From Desulfobacterales bacterium (lineage in GTDB: Bacteria > Desulfobacterota > Desulfobacteria > Desulfobacterales > QNYZ01), in assembly GCA_029938515.1 (NCBI GenBank), contig JAOZUU010000205.1, positions 1-5,681 on the forward strand: a DNA stretch of 5,681 nt, in the 5' to 3' direction. Shown piece by piece: positions 1 through 5,019 of this stretch. The notes below the pieces were generated by a model. That model made no database searches and had not been told where the DNA came from. It saw only the letters and a list, made by a program, of their open reading frames with translations. The position numbers and the translations under genes are program-made. The number at the start of each line of letters is the position of its first letter. The first letter of the stretch is position 1.

Positions 1-55
1 GAGTGCTACCTTCACACGGTAGAAGTCGCAGGTTCAAATCCTGCACCGCCTACCA
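1..55 (+). tRNA. tRNA-Val (anticodon CAC), 5' end cut off by window
   Basis: The window opens inside a tRNA, at about the 3' strand of the D stem. The anticodon stem CTACC/GGTAG (6-10 and 18-22) closes a 7-base loop TTCACAC with anticodon CAC at 13-15, which reads the valine codon GTG. A 5-base variable region follows, then a perfect T stem GCAGG/CCTGC (28-32 and 40-44) with loop TTCAAAT. The 3' acceptor strand ACCGCCT (45-51), discriminator A52 and an encoded CCA (53-55) complete it. The first ~21 bases lie outside the window, so the acceptor stem cannot be checked. Valine identity rests on the anticodon alone. Confidence 0.93.
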
Positions 56-63
56 TTCATATC

Positions 64-96
64 AAGGGATTACGGTTCTTTCCGTAATCCTTTTTT
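64..96 (+). terminator. Intrinsic terminator of the tRNA-Val unit
   Basis: A perfect 9-bp stem GGATTACGG (67-75) and CCGTAATCC (82-90) encloses the 6-base loop TTCTTT and is followed directly by six Ts (91-96). The A/G bases at 64-66 can extend the stem into the T tract. It lies 8 bases after the tRNA CCA end, so it insulates the tRNA from the hcp operon. Confidence 0.92.
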
Positions 97-162
97 CGTT
101 TCTGCTACCAAATTTTTTCAAAAACAAACTTTATTTTTAATTCCCGTTTTCCAGCAAAATTT

Positions 163-176
163 TTGACTTAAGTCAA
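163..176. promoter_or_regulatory. FNR/HcpR-type palindromic operator upstream of hcp
   Basis: TTGACTTAAGTCAA is a perfect 14-bp palindrome with TTGAC half-sites and a 4-base centre, the layout used by the CRP/FNR family (FNR itself prefers TTGAT-N4-ATCAA). Hcp genes are known targets of FNR-family regulators, including HcpR in sulfate reducers. The centre (169.5) is roughly 38-41 bases before the start expected from the candidate -10 at 196-203, the geometry of a class II activator site. The palindrome is seen directly; the identity of the regulator is inference. Confidence 0.72.
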
Positions 177-195
177 TGCGTTGGCGCGCTATCGA

Positions 196-203
196 TATTA
201 AAA
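196..203 (+). promoter_or_regulatory. Candidate -10 element for hcp
   Basis: TATTAAAA (196-203) is the best -10-like stretch downstream of the FNR-like palindrome. No -35 lies at normal spacing, which suits an activator-dependent promoter. A start near 206-211 would give a leader of about 100 bases before the hcp start codon. The TTGACT within the palindrome could itself be read as a -35, but no good -10 lies 16-18 bases from it. Confidence 0.4.
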
Positions 204-226
204 GGGATCAAAACATTGAATTTATT

Positions 227-273
227 TGTGTCGTTCAGCGTGTTTAGGTATGGGGCCTGAACTAAACGACACA
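227..273 (+). promoter_or_regulatory. Hairpin-forming hcp leader
   Basis: TGTGTCGTT (227-235) is a perfect reverse complement of AACGACACA (265-273). Inside it TTCAG (234-238) can pair with CTGAA (257-261), TTTAGG (243-248) with CCTGAA (256-261, one G-U), and GTTTAG (242-247) with CTAAAC (262-267), so several mutually exclusive folds exist. The structure ends about 22 bases before the ribosome binding site AGGAG (295-299). It could affect transcript stability or translation of hcp, but no known riboswitch class is recognised. Confidence 0.5.
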
Positions 274-306
274 TCATCTAACAACCAAAATATCAGGAGA
301 CAATTC

Positions 307-1935
307 ATGTTCTGTTTTCAATGCGAGCAAACGACAAAAGGTGAAGGGTGCACCAAAATCGGTGTATGCGGAAAACAGCCGGACGTAGCGGCCCTTCAGG
401 ATCTTCTCATTTATGCCCAGAAGGGTCTTTCGCTGGTTGCCGTTGAAGGCCGCAAGGCGGAGGTGGTGGACCCGGCCGTGGATAAATTCACTAACGAAGC
501 GATTTTTTCCACGCTGACCAACGTTGATTTTGATCCGGACCGATTTGTTGCCCTGATTAGCGAGGCCGTTCAGCTTAGAGAAGCCCTTAAGGAAAAAGTT
601 CGTACCGGTGGCGGGAAGGCCGCTTTTTCCGGGGATGTTACCAATTTTACACCGGCGGGATCATTGGACGCGATGGTGGCCCAGGGTGAAAAAGTGGCGA
701 TCAATGCGGATCCGGACATGGACCCGGATATTCTCGGATTAAGAGAGCTGTTGATATATGGACTTAAAGGCGTGGCCGCCTATGCCGATCATGCCCGAAT
801 CCTGGGGCAGGAAGATGATCAGGTCTATGCCTTTGTTCACGAAGCCATGGCCGCAACCCTCAATCCGGATCTTTCCGTCGATGATTACGTGGGACTGGTC
901 CTGAAATGCGGCGAAATCAACTTGCGCGCCATGGAGCTCCTCGATGCGGGCAATACCGGTACCTACGGCCATCCGGTTCCCACCAAAGTACCTCTGGGCG
1001 CCAGGCAGGGCAAGGCCATTCTCGTGTCAGGCCATGATTTGAAAGACCTTGAACTGCTCCTGCAGCAGACCGAGGGAAAAGGGATCAATATTTATACTCA
1101 CGGTGAAATGCTCCCCTGCCACGGGTATCCCGAGCTAAAAAAATATTCTCATTTTTACGGTCATTACGGCACCGCCTGGCAGAACCAGAAAAAGGAATTT
1201 GCCCAGTTCCCCGGCGCCATCCTGATGACCACCAATTGTATCCAGAAACCGAAAGAAACCTACCAGGAGAATATCTTTACAACCGGTCTGGTGGGTTGGC
1301 CCGGGGTCACCCATGTTGCCGATAAAAACTTCACCCCAATTATTGAAAAAGCACTGAAACTTCCTGGATTTACGGAAGATACAGATGGTAAAGAAGTGAC
1401 GGTCGGTTTTGGCCACAACGCCGTTCTGGGCGTTGCGCCCCAGATAATCGACGCCGTCAAAAACAAGGCCATCCGCCACTTTTTCCTGGTGGGTGGCTGC
1501 GATGGCGCCAAACCCGGGCGAGATTATTACACGAAATTTGTAGAGCAGGTTCCCGAGGATTGCGTGGTACTCACTCTGGCCTGTGGCAAATTCCGCTTTT
1601 TCGATAAAGACTTGGGTGATATCGGTGGTATTCCGCGGCTTCTCGACGTGGGCCAGTGTAACGATGCCTATTCGGCTATTAAGATCGCCTCAGCCCTGGC
1701 CGATGCCTTCGATTGCGGGGTCAATGATTTACCCCTGTCCATGATCATCTCCTGGTATGAACAGAAAGCCTGCGCCATTTTGCTGTCGCTACTCCACCTG
1801 GGAATCAAGGATATTCGACTCGGACCGACGCTGCCGGCATTTATTACACCCAATGTCCTTGACGTGCTGGTAAATAATTTCAATATTATGCCCATCGGCA
1901 CGCCGGAGGAAGACCTGAAAGCAATTTTGGGGTAG
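307..1935 (+). CDS. hcp: Hybrid cluster protein (hydroxylamine reductase), class I
   Basis: This 542-residue protein is close to the ~553 of Desulfovibrio Hcp. Known enzymes hold a cubane cluster and a hybrid Fe-S-O cluster and reduce hydroxylamine and, physiologically, nitric oxide; they act in the cytoplasm in nitrosative stress. The N-terminal cluster motif is C3-x2-C6-x8-C15-x5-C21, the class I/III spacing rather than the E. coli class II spacing. All seven hybrid-cluster ligands are visible: H243, E267, C311, C398 (the persulfide position, in GGCDG), C426, C451 and E485. The length includes the second helical domain missing from class III. I chose ATG 307 because AGGAG at 295-299 sits 7 bases upstream and the family begins MFCFQC; an in-frame TTG at 226 would add 27 unrelated residues and lies in the leader hairpin. 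It is first in a probable operon with the HD and ferredoxin genes, downstream of an FNR-like box. Confidence 0.97.
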   Translation: MFCFQCEQTTKGEGCTKIGVCGKQPDVAALQDLLIYAQKGLSLVAVEGRKAEVVDPAVDKFTNEAIFSTLTNVDFDPDRFVALISEAVQLREALKEKVRTGGGKAAFSGDVTNFTPAGSLDAMVAQGEKVAINADPDMDPDILGLRELLIYGLKGVAAYADHARILGQEDDQVYAFVHEAMAATLNPDLSVDDYVGLVLKCGEINLRAMELLDAGNTGTYGHPVPTKVPLGARQGKAILVSGHDLKDLELLLQQTEGKGINIYTHGEMLPCHGYPELKKYSHFYGHYGTAWQNQKKEFAQFPGAILMTTNCIQKPKETYQENIFTTGLVGWPGVTHVADKNFTPIIEKALKLPGFTEDTDGKEVTVGFGHNAVLGVAPQIIDAVKNKAIRHFFLVGGCDGAKPGRDYYTKFVEQVPEDCVVLTLACGKFRFFDKDLGDIGGIPRLLDVGQCNDAYSAIKIASALADAFDCGVNDLPLSMIISWYEQKACAILLSLLHLGIKDIRLGPTLPAFITPNVLDVLVNNFNIMPIGTPEEDLKAILG

Positions 1936-1941
1936 GTTACC

Positions 1942-2004
1942 ATTGGCGATTGAAGATTTGCGCGTTTTACTCAATTCAATCACCAATCGACAATTTTCAA
2001 TCAG
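1942..2004. repeat. Inverted heptamer (CAATCRN) repeat between hcp and the HD gene
   Basis: The 90-base gap after hcp carries 7-bp-period copies of CAATC: CAATCAC (1977-1983), CAATCGA (1984-1990), CAATTTT (1991-1997) and CAATCAG (1998-2004). Inverted copies lie at 1942-1954 (reverse complement contains CAATCGC and a CAAT start). Two competing hairpins result. One pairs 1942-1954 with 1975-1987 (12 of 13 pairs). The other pairs 1948-1958 with 1992-2002 (11 pairs, one G-U). Neither is a clear terminator, as no T run follows, so read-through to the HD gene is likely. The element may tune relative expression or mRNA processing. Confidence 0.72.
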
Positions 2005-2025
2005 AAATGTAATGGGAGAAAACCA

Positions 2026-2766
2026 ATGAAATGCCCGGGACAGGACACCCAATATTGGGACGCAAACGCAATTTTCGAGGCCAAATGCCCTGAATGTGAA
2101 CACGTGGTCGAGTTTTTCAAGGATGATACGACCCGCAAGTGTGGTAATTGCGGATATCGGTTCGTCAATCCGAAAATGGATTTCGGTTGCGCCGCCTACT
2201 GCCAGTATGCCGAGCAATGTATCGGAGACTTGCCGCCGGAATTGCTGGCTCAAAAGGAAGACTTGTTAAAAGACCGGGTAGCTATCGAAATGAAGCGATA
2301 CTTCAAGACCGATTTCAAACGAATCGGACACGCTACCCGGGTAGCCCGTTACGCCGATCGAATCGGAAAAGCCGAAGGCGCCAATATGGCGGTGGTGCTT
2401 TCAGCCGCTTACCTGCACGATATCGGTATCCATGCGGCCAAACAAAAACATGGCAACACGTCCGGACGATTCCAGGAACAGGAAGGGCCACCCATCGCTC
2501 GTTCCATTCTGGAAAAACTGAAGGCCCCCGATGGCATGATCGATGAGGTGTGCGATATTGTCGGCCATCACCATCATCCCCGGGATGAAGAAACCTTGAA
2601 TTTCAAGGTTCTTTATGATGCCGACATGATCGAAAATCTGGACGAACAACGCCGGGAATCATCCCTGGACATGGATCGGTTATCCCGGATCATCGAAAAG
2701 TCACTGTTAACAGAGTCAGGTAAGGTTGAAGCAAAGAAAACACTCCTTGCCACGAATACAAAATAG
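2026..2766 (+). CDS. Cys-rich HD-domain phosphohydrolase
   Basis: 246 residues. The C-terminal two thirds (~95-225) is an HD-superfamily metal-dependent phosphohydrolase: H102 (in GHATRVARYA), H131-D132 (YLHDIG), a histidine cluster H181-H184 (GHHHHP) and D198/D200 (YDADMIENL). The His cluster suggests more than the minimal four metal ligands. The N-terminal ~65 residues hold eight cysteines: C3, then C21-x2-C24 and C39-x2-C42 (zinc-ribbon-like), then C55-x3-C59-x5-C65. They could bind zinc or an Fe-S cluster. No signal peptide or membrane segment is seen, so it is cytoplasmic. GGGAG (2014-2018) is 7 bases before ATG 2026. It follows hcp by 90 bases and precedes the ferredoxin gene by 15, so co-transcription is likely. 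The substrate is unknown; HD enzymes act on nucleotides, cyclic dinucleotides or other phosphoesters, and nothing here picks one. Confidence 0.88.
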   Translation: MKCPGQDTQYWDANAIFEAKCPECEHVVEFFKDDTTRKCGNCGYRFVNPKMDFGCAAYCQYAEQCIGDLPPELLAQKEDLLKDRVAIEMKRYFKTDFKRIGHATRVARYADRIGKAEGANMAVVLSAAYLHDIGIHAAKQKHGNTSGRFQEQEGPPIARSILEKLKAPDGMIDEVCDIVGHHHHPRDEETLNFKVLYDADMIENLDEQRRESSLDMDRLSRIIEKSLLTESGKVEAKKTLLATNTK

Positions 2767-2781
2767 CCGGAGGAATGGATC

Positions 2782-3528
2782 GTGAAAATAACTCGAAAAA
2801 TCATTCAAATCGACGACGAATTGTGTGACGGTTGCGGAAACTGCGTGCCCGGCTGTGCCGAAGGCGCATTGCAGATCATCGATGGCAAAGCCCGCGTCGT
2901 GGCCGATAAATTTTGTGATGGATTGGGGGCGTGTATCGGCGATTGCCCCACCGGTGCCTTGAAGATTATCGAAAGAGAAGCGGACGATTTCGATGAAAGG
3001 GCCGTGGAGGCCCATCTGGCGTCTCTTCCGAAACAGGCCCCTGACATCAGCCCGGCGGGATGCCCGTCGGCCAATATCGAAATGCTGACGCCGATATCAT
3101 CCTGTGAACAGGCCAACGAACCGACCAACCTCCCCACCGATCAGGCCTCGGCGTTAGCCCACTGGCCGGTCCAGATTCGCCTGGTACCTCCGGAAGCGCC
3201 TTTTCTAAAGGGGGCCAGCCTGTTGATCGTGGCCGATTGTGTGCCCATCGCATTTCCATCGCTTCATCGCGATTTTTTAGGGGGAAAAGCCGTGATGATG
3301 GGATGCCCCAAGTTTGATGAAGTGGAAATGTACATTGAAAAGTTCGCCCAGATTTTTACCGTGGCGGGGATCAAGGATATTACCGCTATGGTGATGGAAG
3401 TTCCCTGCTGTTCCGGACTTCCCATGATTATTCAAAAAGGATTGGAAAAAGCCGGTAAAACCGTCCCCATGGAGGAAGTGGTGATCAGTACCCGGGGACA
3501 AATTCTGGAAAGACGAAAAGTGGCCTAA
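2782..3528 (+). CDS. Hcp-linked ferredoxin-like Fe-S protein (FrdX-type) with Cys C-terminal domain
   Basis: 248 residues. Residues ~5-65 form a two-cluster ferredoxin domain. The first site is canonical, C15-x2-C18-x2-C21-x3-C25. The second reads C45-D-G-L-G-A-C51-x3-C55-P, with Leu48 where the second Cys should be, so it may hold a [3Fe-4S] or unusually ligated cluster, or none. Residues ~125-240 form a separate domain with C153 (ADCVPIAF), C175 (GCPKFDE) and the pair C209-C210 (EVPCCSGLP). I recall this domain beside hcp in sulfate reducers, where the hcp-linked gene has been called frdX, but have no name for its fold. It plausibly passes electrons to Hcp (inference). The start is GTG 2782: GGAGG (2769-2773) is 8 bases upstream, whereas ATG 2775 touches the Shine-Dalgarno and is out of frame. 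The 15-base gap after the HD gene indicates an operon. Confidence 0.88.
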   Translation: MKITRKIIQIDDELCDGCGNCVPGCAEGALQIIDGKARVVADKFCDGLGACIGDCPTGALKIIEREADDFDERAVEAHLASLPKQAPDISPAGCPSANIEMLTPISSCEQANEPTNLPTDQASALAHWPVQIRLVPPEAPFLKGASLLIVADCVPIAFPSLHRDFLGGKAVMMGCPKFDEVEMYIEKFAQIFTVAGIKDITAMVMEVPCCSGLPMIIQKGLEKAGKTVPMEEVVISTRGQILERRKVA

Positions 3529-3566
3529 TCGGTTAGTAAAGCCTGGCGAATATCTGGGACGTTCCA

Positions 3567-3594
3567 ATGCCCCACCGCCTGGGCATCATTTTAT
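3567..3594 (+). terminator. Weak candidate terminator after the ferredoxin gene
   Basis: ATGCCC (3567-3572) and GGGCAT (3581-3586) form a 6-bp stem with an 8-base loop, followed by the T-rich stretch CATTTTAT. It lies about 40 bases after the stop of the last operon gene. The T tract is short and interrupted, so the REP-like hairpins just downstream may contribute to ending the convergent transcripts. Confidence 0.35.
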
Positions 3595-3618
3595 ATAGCG
3601 GGGATCATTTACATTCAT

Positions 3619-3642
3619 AGGGGCAACCCCCGTGGTTGCCCG
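3619..3642 (+). repeat. REP-like palindrome, copy 1 (plus orientation)
   Basis: TAGGGGCA begins a unit whose stem is GGGCAACC (3621-3628) and GGTTGCCC (3634-3641) around the loop CCCGT. It shares the TAGGGGCA head and TGCCC tail with the second copy at 3686-3715, which lies in the opposite orientation. Both have 8-bp stems with compensating changes (AAC/GTT against AGG/CCT), the mark of a REP-type family that is selected for, or spreads as, a hairpin. Confidence 0.78.
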
Positions 3643-3672
3643 GCCCTCCGTCGGTTACCCATTCGAATCAGA

Positions 3673-4485
3673 TCAGGAAAGGGATTTAGGGCAGGCACAG
3701 GGGCCTGCCCCTACGAAATCTTTCTCGGACAGGATTTCCGCAAATCGGGCGCCACCCGTGCTTTTCTTTTTATAAAGAGCGATACAATCCCTGATGATAT
3801 CGAGTACTTGTTCCTCGGTAAAAATTCCGGGCAGTTCCCGGGCCAACCGGGGATGCCGGCCAAGCTTACCGCCAAGCTGAACCCGGTATCCGCTTTGACC
3901 GGTTGCCAGCGTGCCGGTGGGACACACCGCCATACATCGGCCGCAGGACAGACAGCGCTGATAATCGATCAGGGGCCCCTCACCACTTTCCGGCAGTTGA
4001 ACGGCGTCTTCCCTGCACTCATCCACACATGCCTCGCAATTCGAACAGGCCGCATCCGTCACATCGGGAATCGCCGCGCCGATAATTCCGATATCCTTGA
4101 TTTGAGGCTGGGAACAGGCATTGGGGCAATCGGCCAAGGCAACCCGGAACTCATGATGAAACTTCAAATCACCCGCCACCGTTTGCCTTAAAAAGCCGAG
4201 GATATCCGCATCCTTGAAAAGCGCCTCGATTTTTTCAACCAAATTGTCGGAGATGATGGCCCGGTTGGGACATCCCGAGGAGCCGAAACACCGACCCACC
4301 TGGTAGCCTTTGATTTCATGCCCCTGTTTTTTCAAGTATCGTGCCTGGGTGGCCTTGACCTCGGCCAGGGTGACAATCTTCTTGCCTCTGGCAATGGCCT
4401 CTTTTTCCACCCTCACCCGAACCCGTTTACGCACAAATAGCGGCACCTTTTTAATAGCAGCTTCCGCGTCATCCGACCATTGCAT
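3673..4485 (-). CDS. Siroheme sulfite/nitrite reductase-like protein with PCP_red and 2[4Fe-4S] domains
   Basis: 270 residues from ATG 4485. Residues ~1-50 match the PCP_red domain pattern (W3, AEAAIKKVP, FVRKRVR, VE, VTLAEV). The siroheme/[4Fe-4S] motif follows: C66-x5-C72 (CFGSSGC) and C120-x3-C124 (DCPNAC). A two-cluster ferredoxin insert has C147-x2-C150-x2-C153-x3-C157 and C178-x2-C181-x2-C184-x3-C188. The reductase fold resumes at ~200-240 (GYRVQLGGKLGRHP). The insert position resembles DsrA/B and AsrC, but the usual N-terminal ferredoxin-like half of larger sulfite reductases is absent, so it resembles small Dsr-like proteins of anaerobes. The substrate, sulfite or nitrite, cannot be read from sequence. 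AGGAGA on the minus strand (4501-4496) lies about 10 bases before the start. A further 77 codons are open upstream to 4716, but they translate leader and heptamer repeat and are excluded. The last ~13 residues derive from a REP-like repeat. It converges with the hcp operon. Confidence 0.9.
   Translation of the reverse strand: MQWSDDAEAAIKKVPLFVRKRVRVRVEKEAIARGKKIVTLAEVKATQARYLKKQGHEIKGYQVGRCFGSSGCPNRAIISDNLVEKIEALFKDADILGFLRQTVAGDLKFHHEFRVALADCPNACSQPQIKDIGIIGAAIPDVTDAACSNCEACVDECREDAVQLPESGEGPLIDYQRCLSCGRCMAVCPTGTLATGQSGYRVQLGGKLGRHPRLARELPGIFTEEQVLDIIRDCIALYKKKSTGGARFAEILSEKDFVGAGPCACPKSLS
3686..3715 (-). repeat. REP-like palindrome, copy 2 (inverted), forming the 3' end of the siroheme reductase gene
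   Basis: GGGCAGGC (3689-3696) pairs perfectly with GCCTGCCC (3703-3710) around a 6-base loop. Read on the minus strand the unit begins GTAGGGGCAGGC, matching copy 1 (3619-3642) in opposite orientation. On that strand it is translated in frame as VGAGPCACP, residues 258-266 of the reductase-like protein. The stop codon (3675-3673) comes a few codons after the repeat. A strong hairpin at the convergent boundary could also limit read-through on both strands. Confidence 0.8.
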
Positions 4486-4615
4486 CGATTTTTCGTCTCC
4501 TTTCCAAAAATAAAAAATAACCCTGTTCGTGTAGAATTCAAGAGGACCGGCAATTTTACGAACGTTTGGATGTCCCTTAAGCGCTACGTTATTTTGTAAA
4601 CGTTCAAAGATTGCA

Positions 4616-4621
4616 ATTATA
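4616..4621 (-). promoter_or_regulatory. Candidate -10 (TATAAT) for the siroheme reductase-like gene
   Basis: On the minus strand a consensus TATAAT occupies 4621-4616, giving a leader of about 120 bases before ATG 4485. No convincing -35 lies 16-18 bases upstream, where the sequence runs toward the heptamer repeat. An alternative, closer pair (TTGAAT at 4541-4536 and TATTTT about 16 bases on) is weaker. The leader carries an 8-bp inverted repeat, GAACGTTT (4560-4567) and AAACGTTC (4598-4605), of unknown meaning. Confidence 0.35.
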
Positions 4622-4645
4622 CGATACGAGGTTGTTTTGAAAGAT

Positions 4646-4685
4646 GAACGTCGAACATCCAACATCGAACGTCCAACATCGAATG
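4646..4685 (+). repeat. Heptamer tandem repeat (SAACRTC), left arm
   Basis: Five consecutive 7-mers follow the consensus SAACRTC with no gaps: GAACGTC, GAACATC, CAACATC, GAACGTC, CAACATC (4646-4680), then a partial GAATG (4681-4685). The 7-bp period makes it read as a low-complexity peptide (translated on the minus strand as DVGRSMLDVRRSSF). A degenerate inverted copy lies at 4855-4889, and the two arms enclose the four-helix-bundle remnant. Confidence 0.87.
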
Positions 4686-4712
4686 AAAAAACAAACACCC
4701 AATACCTAACAT

Positions 4713-4847
4713 TCAACGATTATTTCTTAATAATTGCCCCGCAACATGATTGGTTGCTTTGGTATTTGATAACTGTTCAACGGTCTTTATGATTCGCACC
4801 GAATACTCGAACAGCCTTTCTTCCAGATCATATGTCTGTTTCTTCAT
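4713..4847 (-). pseudogene. Truncated four-helix-bundle protein (23S rRNA intervening-sequence protein type), N-terminal remnant
   Basis: On the minus strand, ATG 4847 opens 44 codons ending at TGA (4715-4713). The peptide runs MKKQTYDLEERLFEYSVRII, then KTVEQLSNTKATNHVAGQLL, then RNNR. This fits the N-terminal first and second helices of the four-helix-bundle / 23S rRNA IVP family (TIGR02436), including YDLEERL, F.VRII and HVAGQLLR. Intact members are about 115-130 residues, so roughly the last two thirds are missing. The sequence after the stop does not resume the expected S-P/G-x-NY motif in any frame I checked and passes into heptamer repeat. It is too short to fold as a bundle, and no good ribosome binding site precedes it. 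It lies between inverted heptamer arrays, a setting in which I recall this family in deltaproteobacterial genomes. The family match is by eye. Confidence 0.78.
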
Positions 4848-4854
4848 CTTTTTC

Positions 4855-4889
4855 CATTCAACGTTCGATGGTAGACATTCGATGTTCAT
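4855..4889 (-). repeat. Heptamer repeat, right arm (inverted, degenerate)
   Basis: Read on the minus strand from 4889 it gives GAACATC, GAATGTC, TACCATC, GAACGTT, GAATGG, the same 7-bp-period family as 4646-4685 in the opposite orientation. The two ends match the left arm exactly (GAACATC and GAATG, 28 bases apart in both) while the middle units have diverged. It lies just upstream of the start of the four-helix-bundle remnant. Confidence 0.78.
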
Positions 4890-4949
4890 TTTTTTAAGTC
4901 CTGCCTGGGTAAAACAACTTAGCGCTTATGCCCGGATGTCTCGTCAGGC

Positions 4950-4978
4950 TTGACAGCCAATCTATCTTTTCTTATGAT
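4950..4978 (+). promoter_or_regulatory. Near-consensus sigma-70 promoter for the TolC-family gene
   Basis: A perfect -35 TTGACA (4950-4955), a 17-base spacer and -10 TATGAT (4973-4978, five of six) form one of the best promoter matches in the window. Transcription would start near 4985, leaving a ~175-base untranslated leader before ATG 5160. A short GTCA/TGAC inverted repeat (4943-4946 and 4951-4954) overlaps the -35 and could be chance. Because the leader is long, a small RNA start cannot be excluded. Confidence 0.7.
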
Positions 4979-5019
4979 TGAGCCGATCTTGCTTAGGGTC
5001 ACGGCCAAAAAAGAATCCA

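Noticed and set aside
226..306. In-frame TTG at 226 as the hcp start
   Set aside because: It would add 27 residues unlike any Hcp N-terminus and lies within the leader hairpin. ATG 307 has a good ribosome binding site and gives the family start MFCFQC.
1135..1511. Minus-strand open frames inside hcp
   Set aside because: These are shadows of a strongly conserved gene on the plus strand, with no motifs of their own.
2775..2781. ATG at 2775 as the start of the ferredoxin-like gene
   Set aside because: It is out of frame with the ferredoxin motifs and abuts the Shine-Dalgarno; GTG 2782 has correct spacing.
3808..4191. Plus-strand open frame of 127 codons
   Set aside because: It is antisense to the siroheme reductase-like gene, whose Cys motifs show the minus strand is coding; it has no recognisable domain.
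4848..4857. ATG at 4857 on the minus strand as an extended start of the four-helix-bundle remnant
   Set aside because: It is in another frame from 4847 and meets a stop after nine codons.
4646..4889. CRISPR array
   Set aside because: Units are contiguous 7-mers with no spacers, in opposite orientations, and no cas gene is present.
4578..4928. 9-bp inverted match (TAAGCGCTA at 4578-4586, TAGCGCTTA at 4920-4928) bracketing the heptamer block, as terminal inverted repeats
   Set aside because: A 9-base inverted match within several hundred bases is expected by chance about once, and no target duplication is seen.
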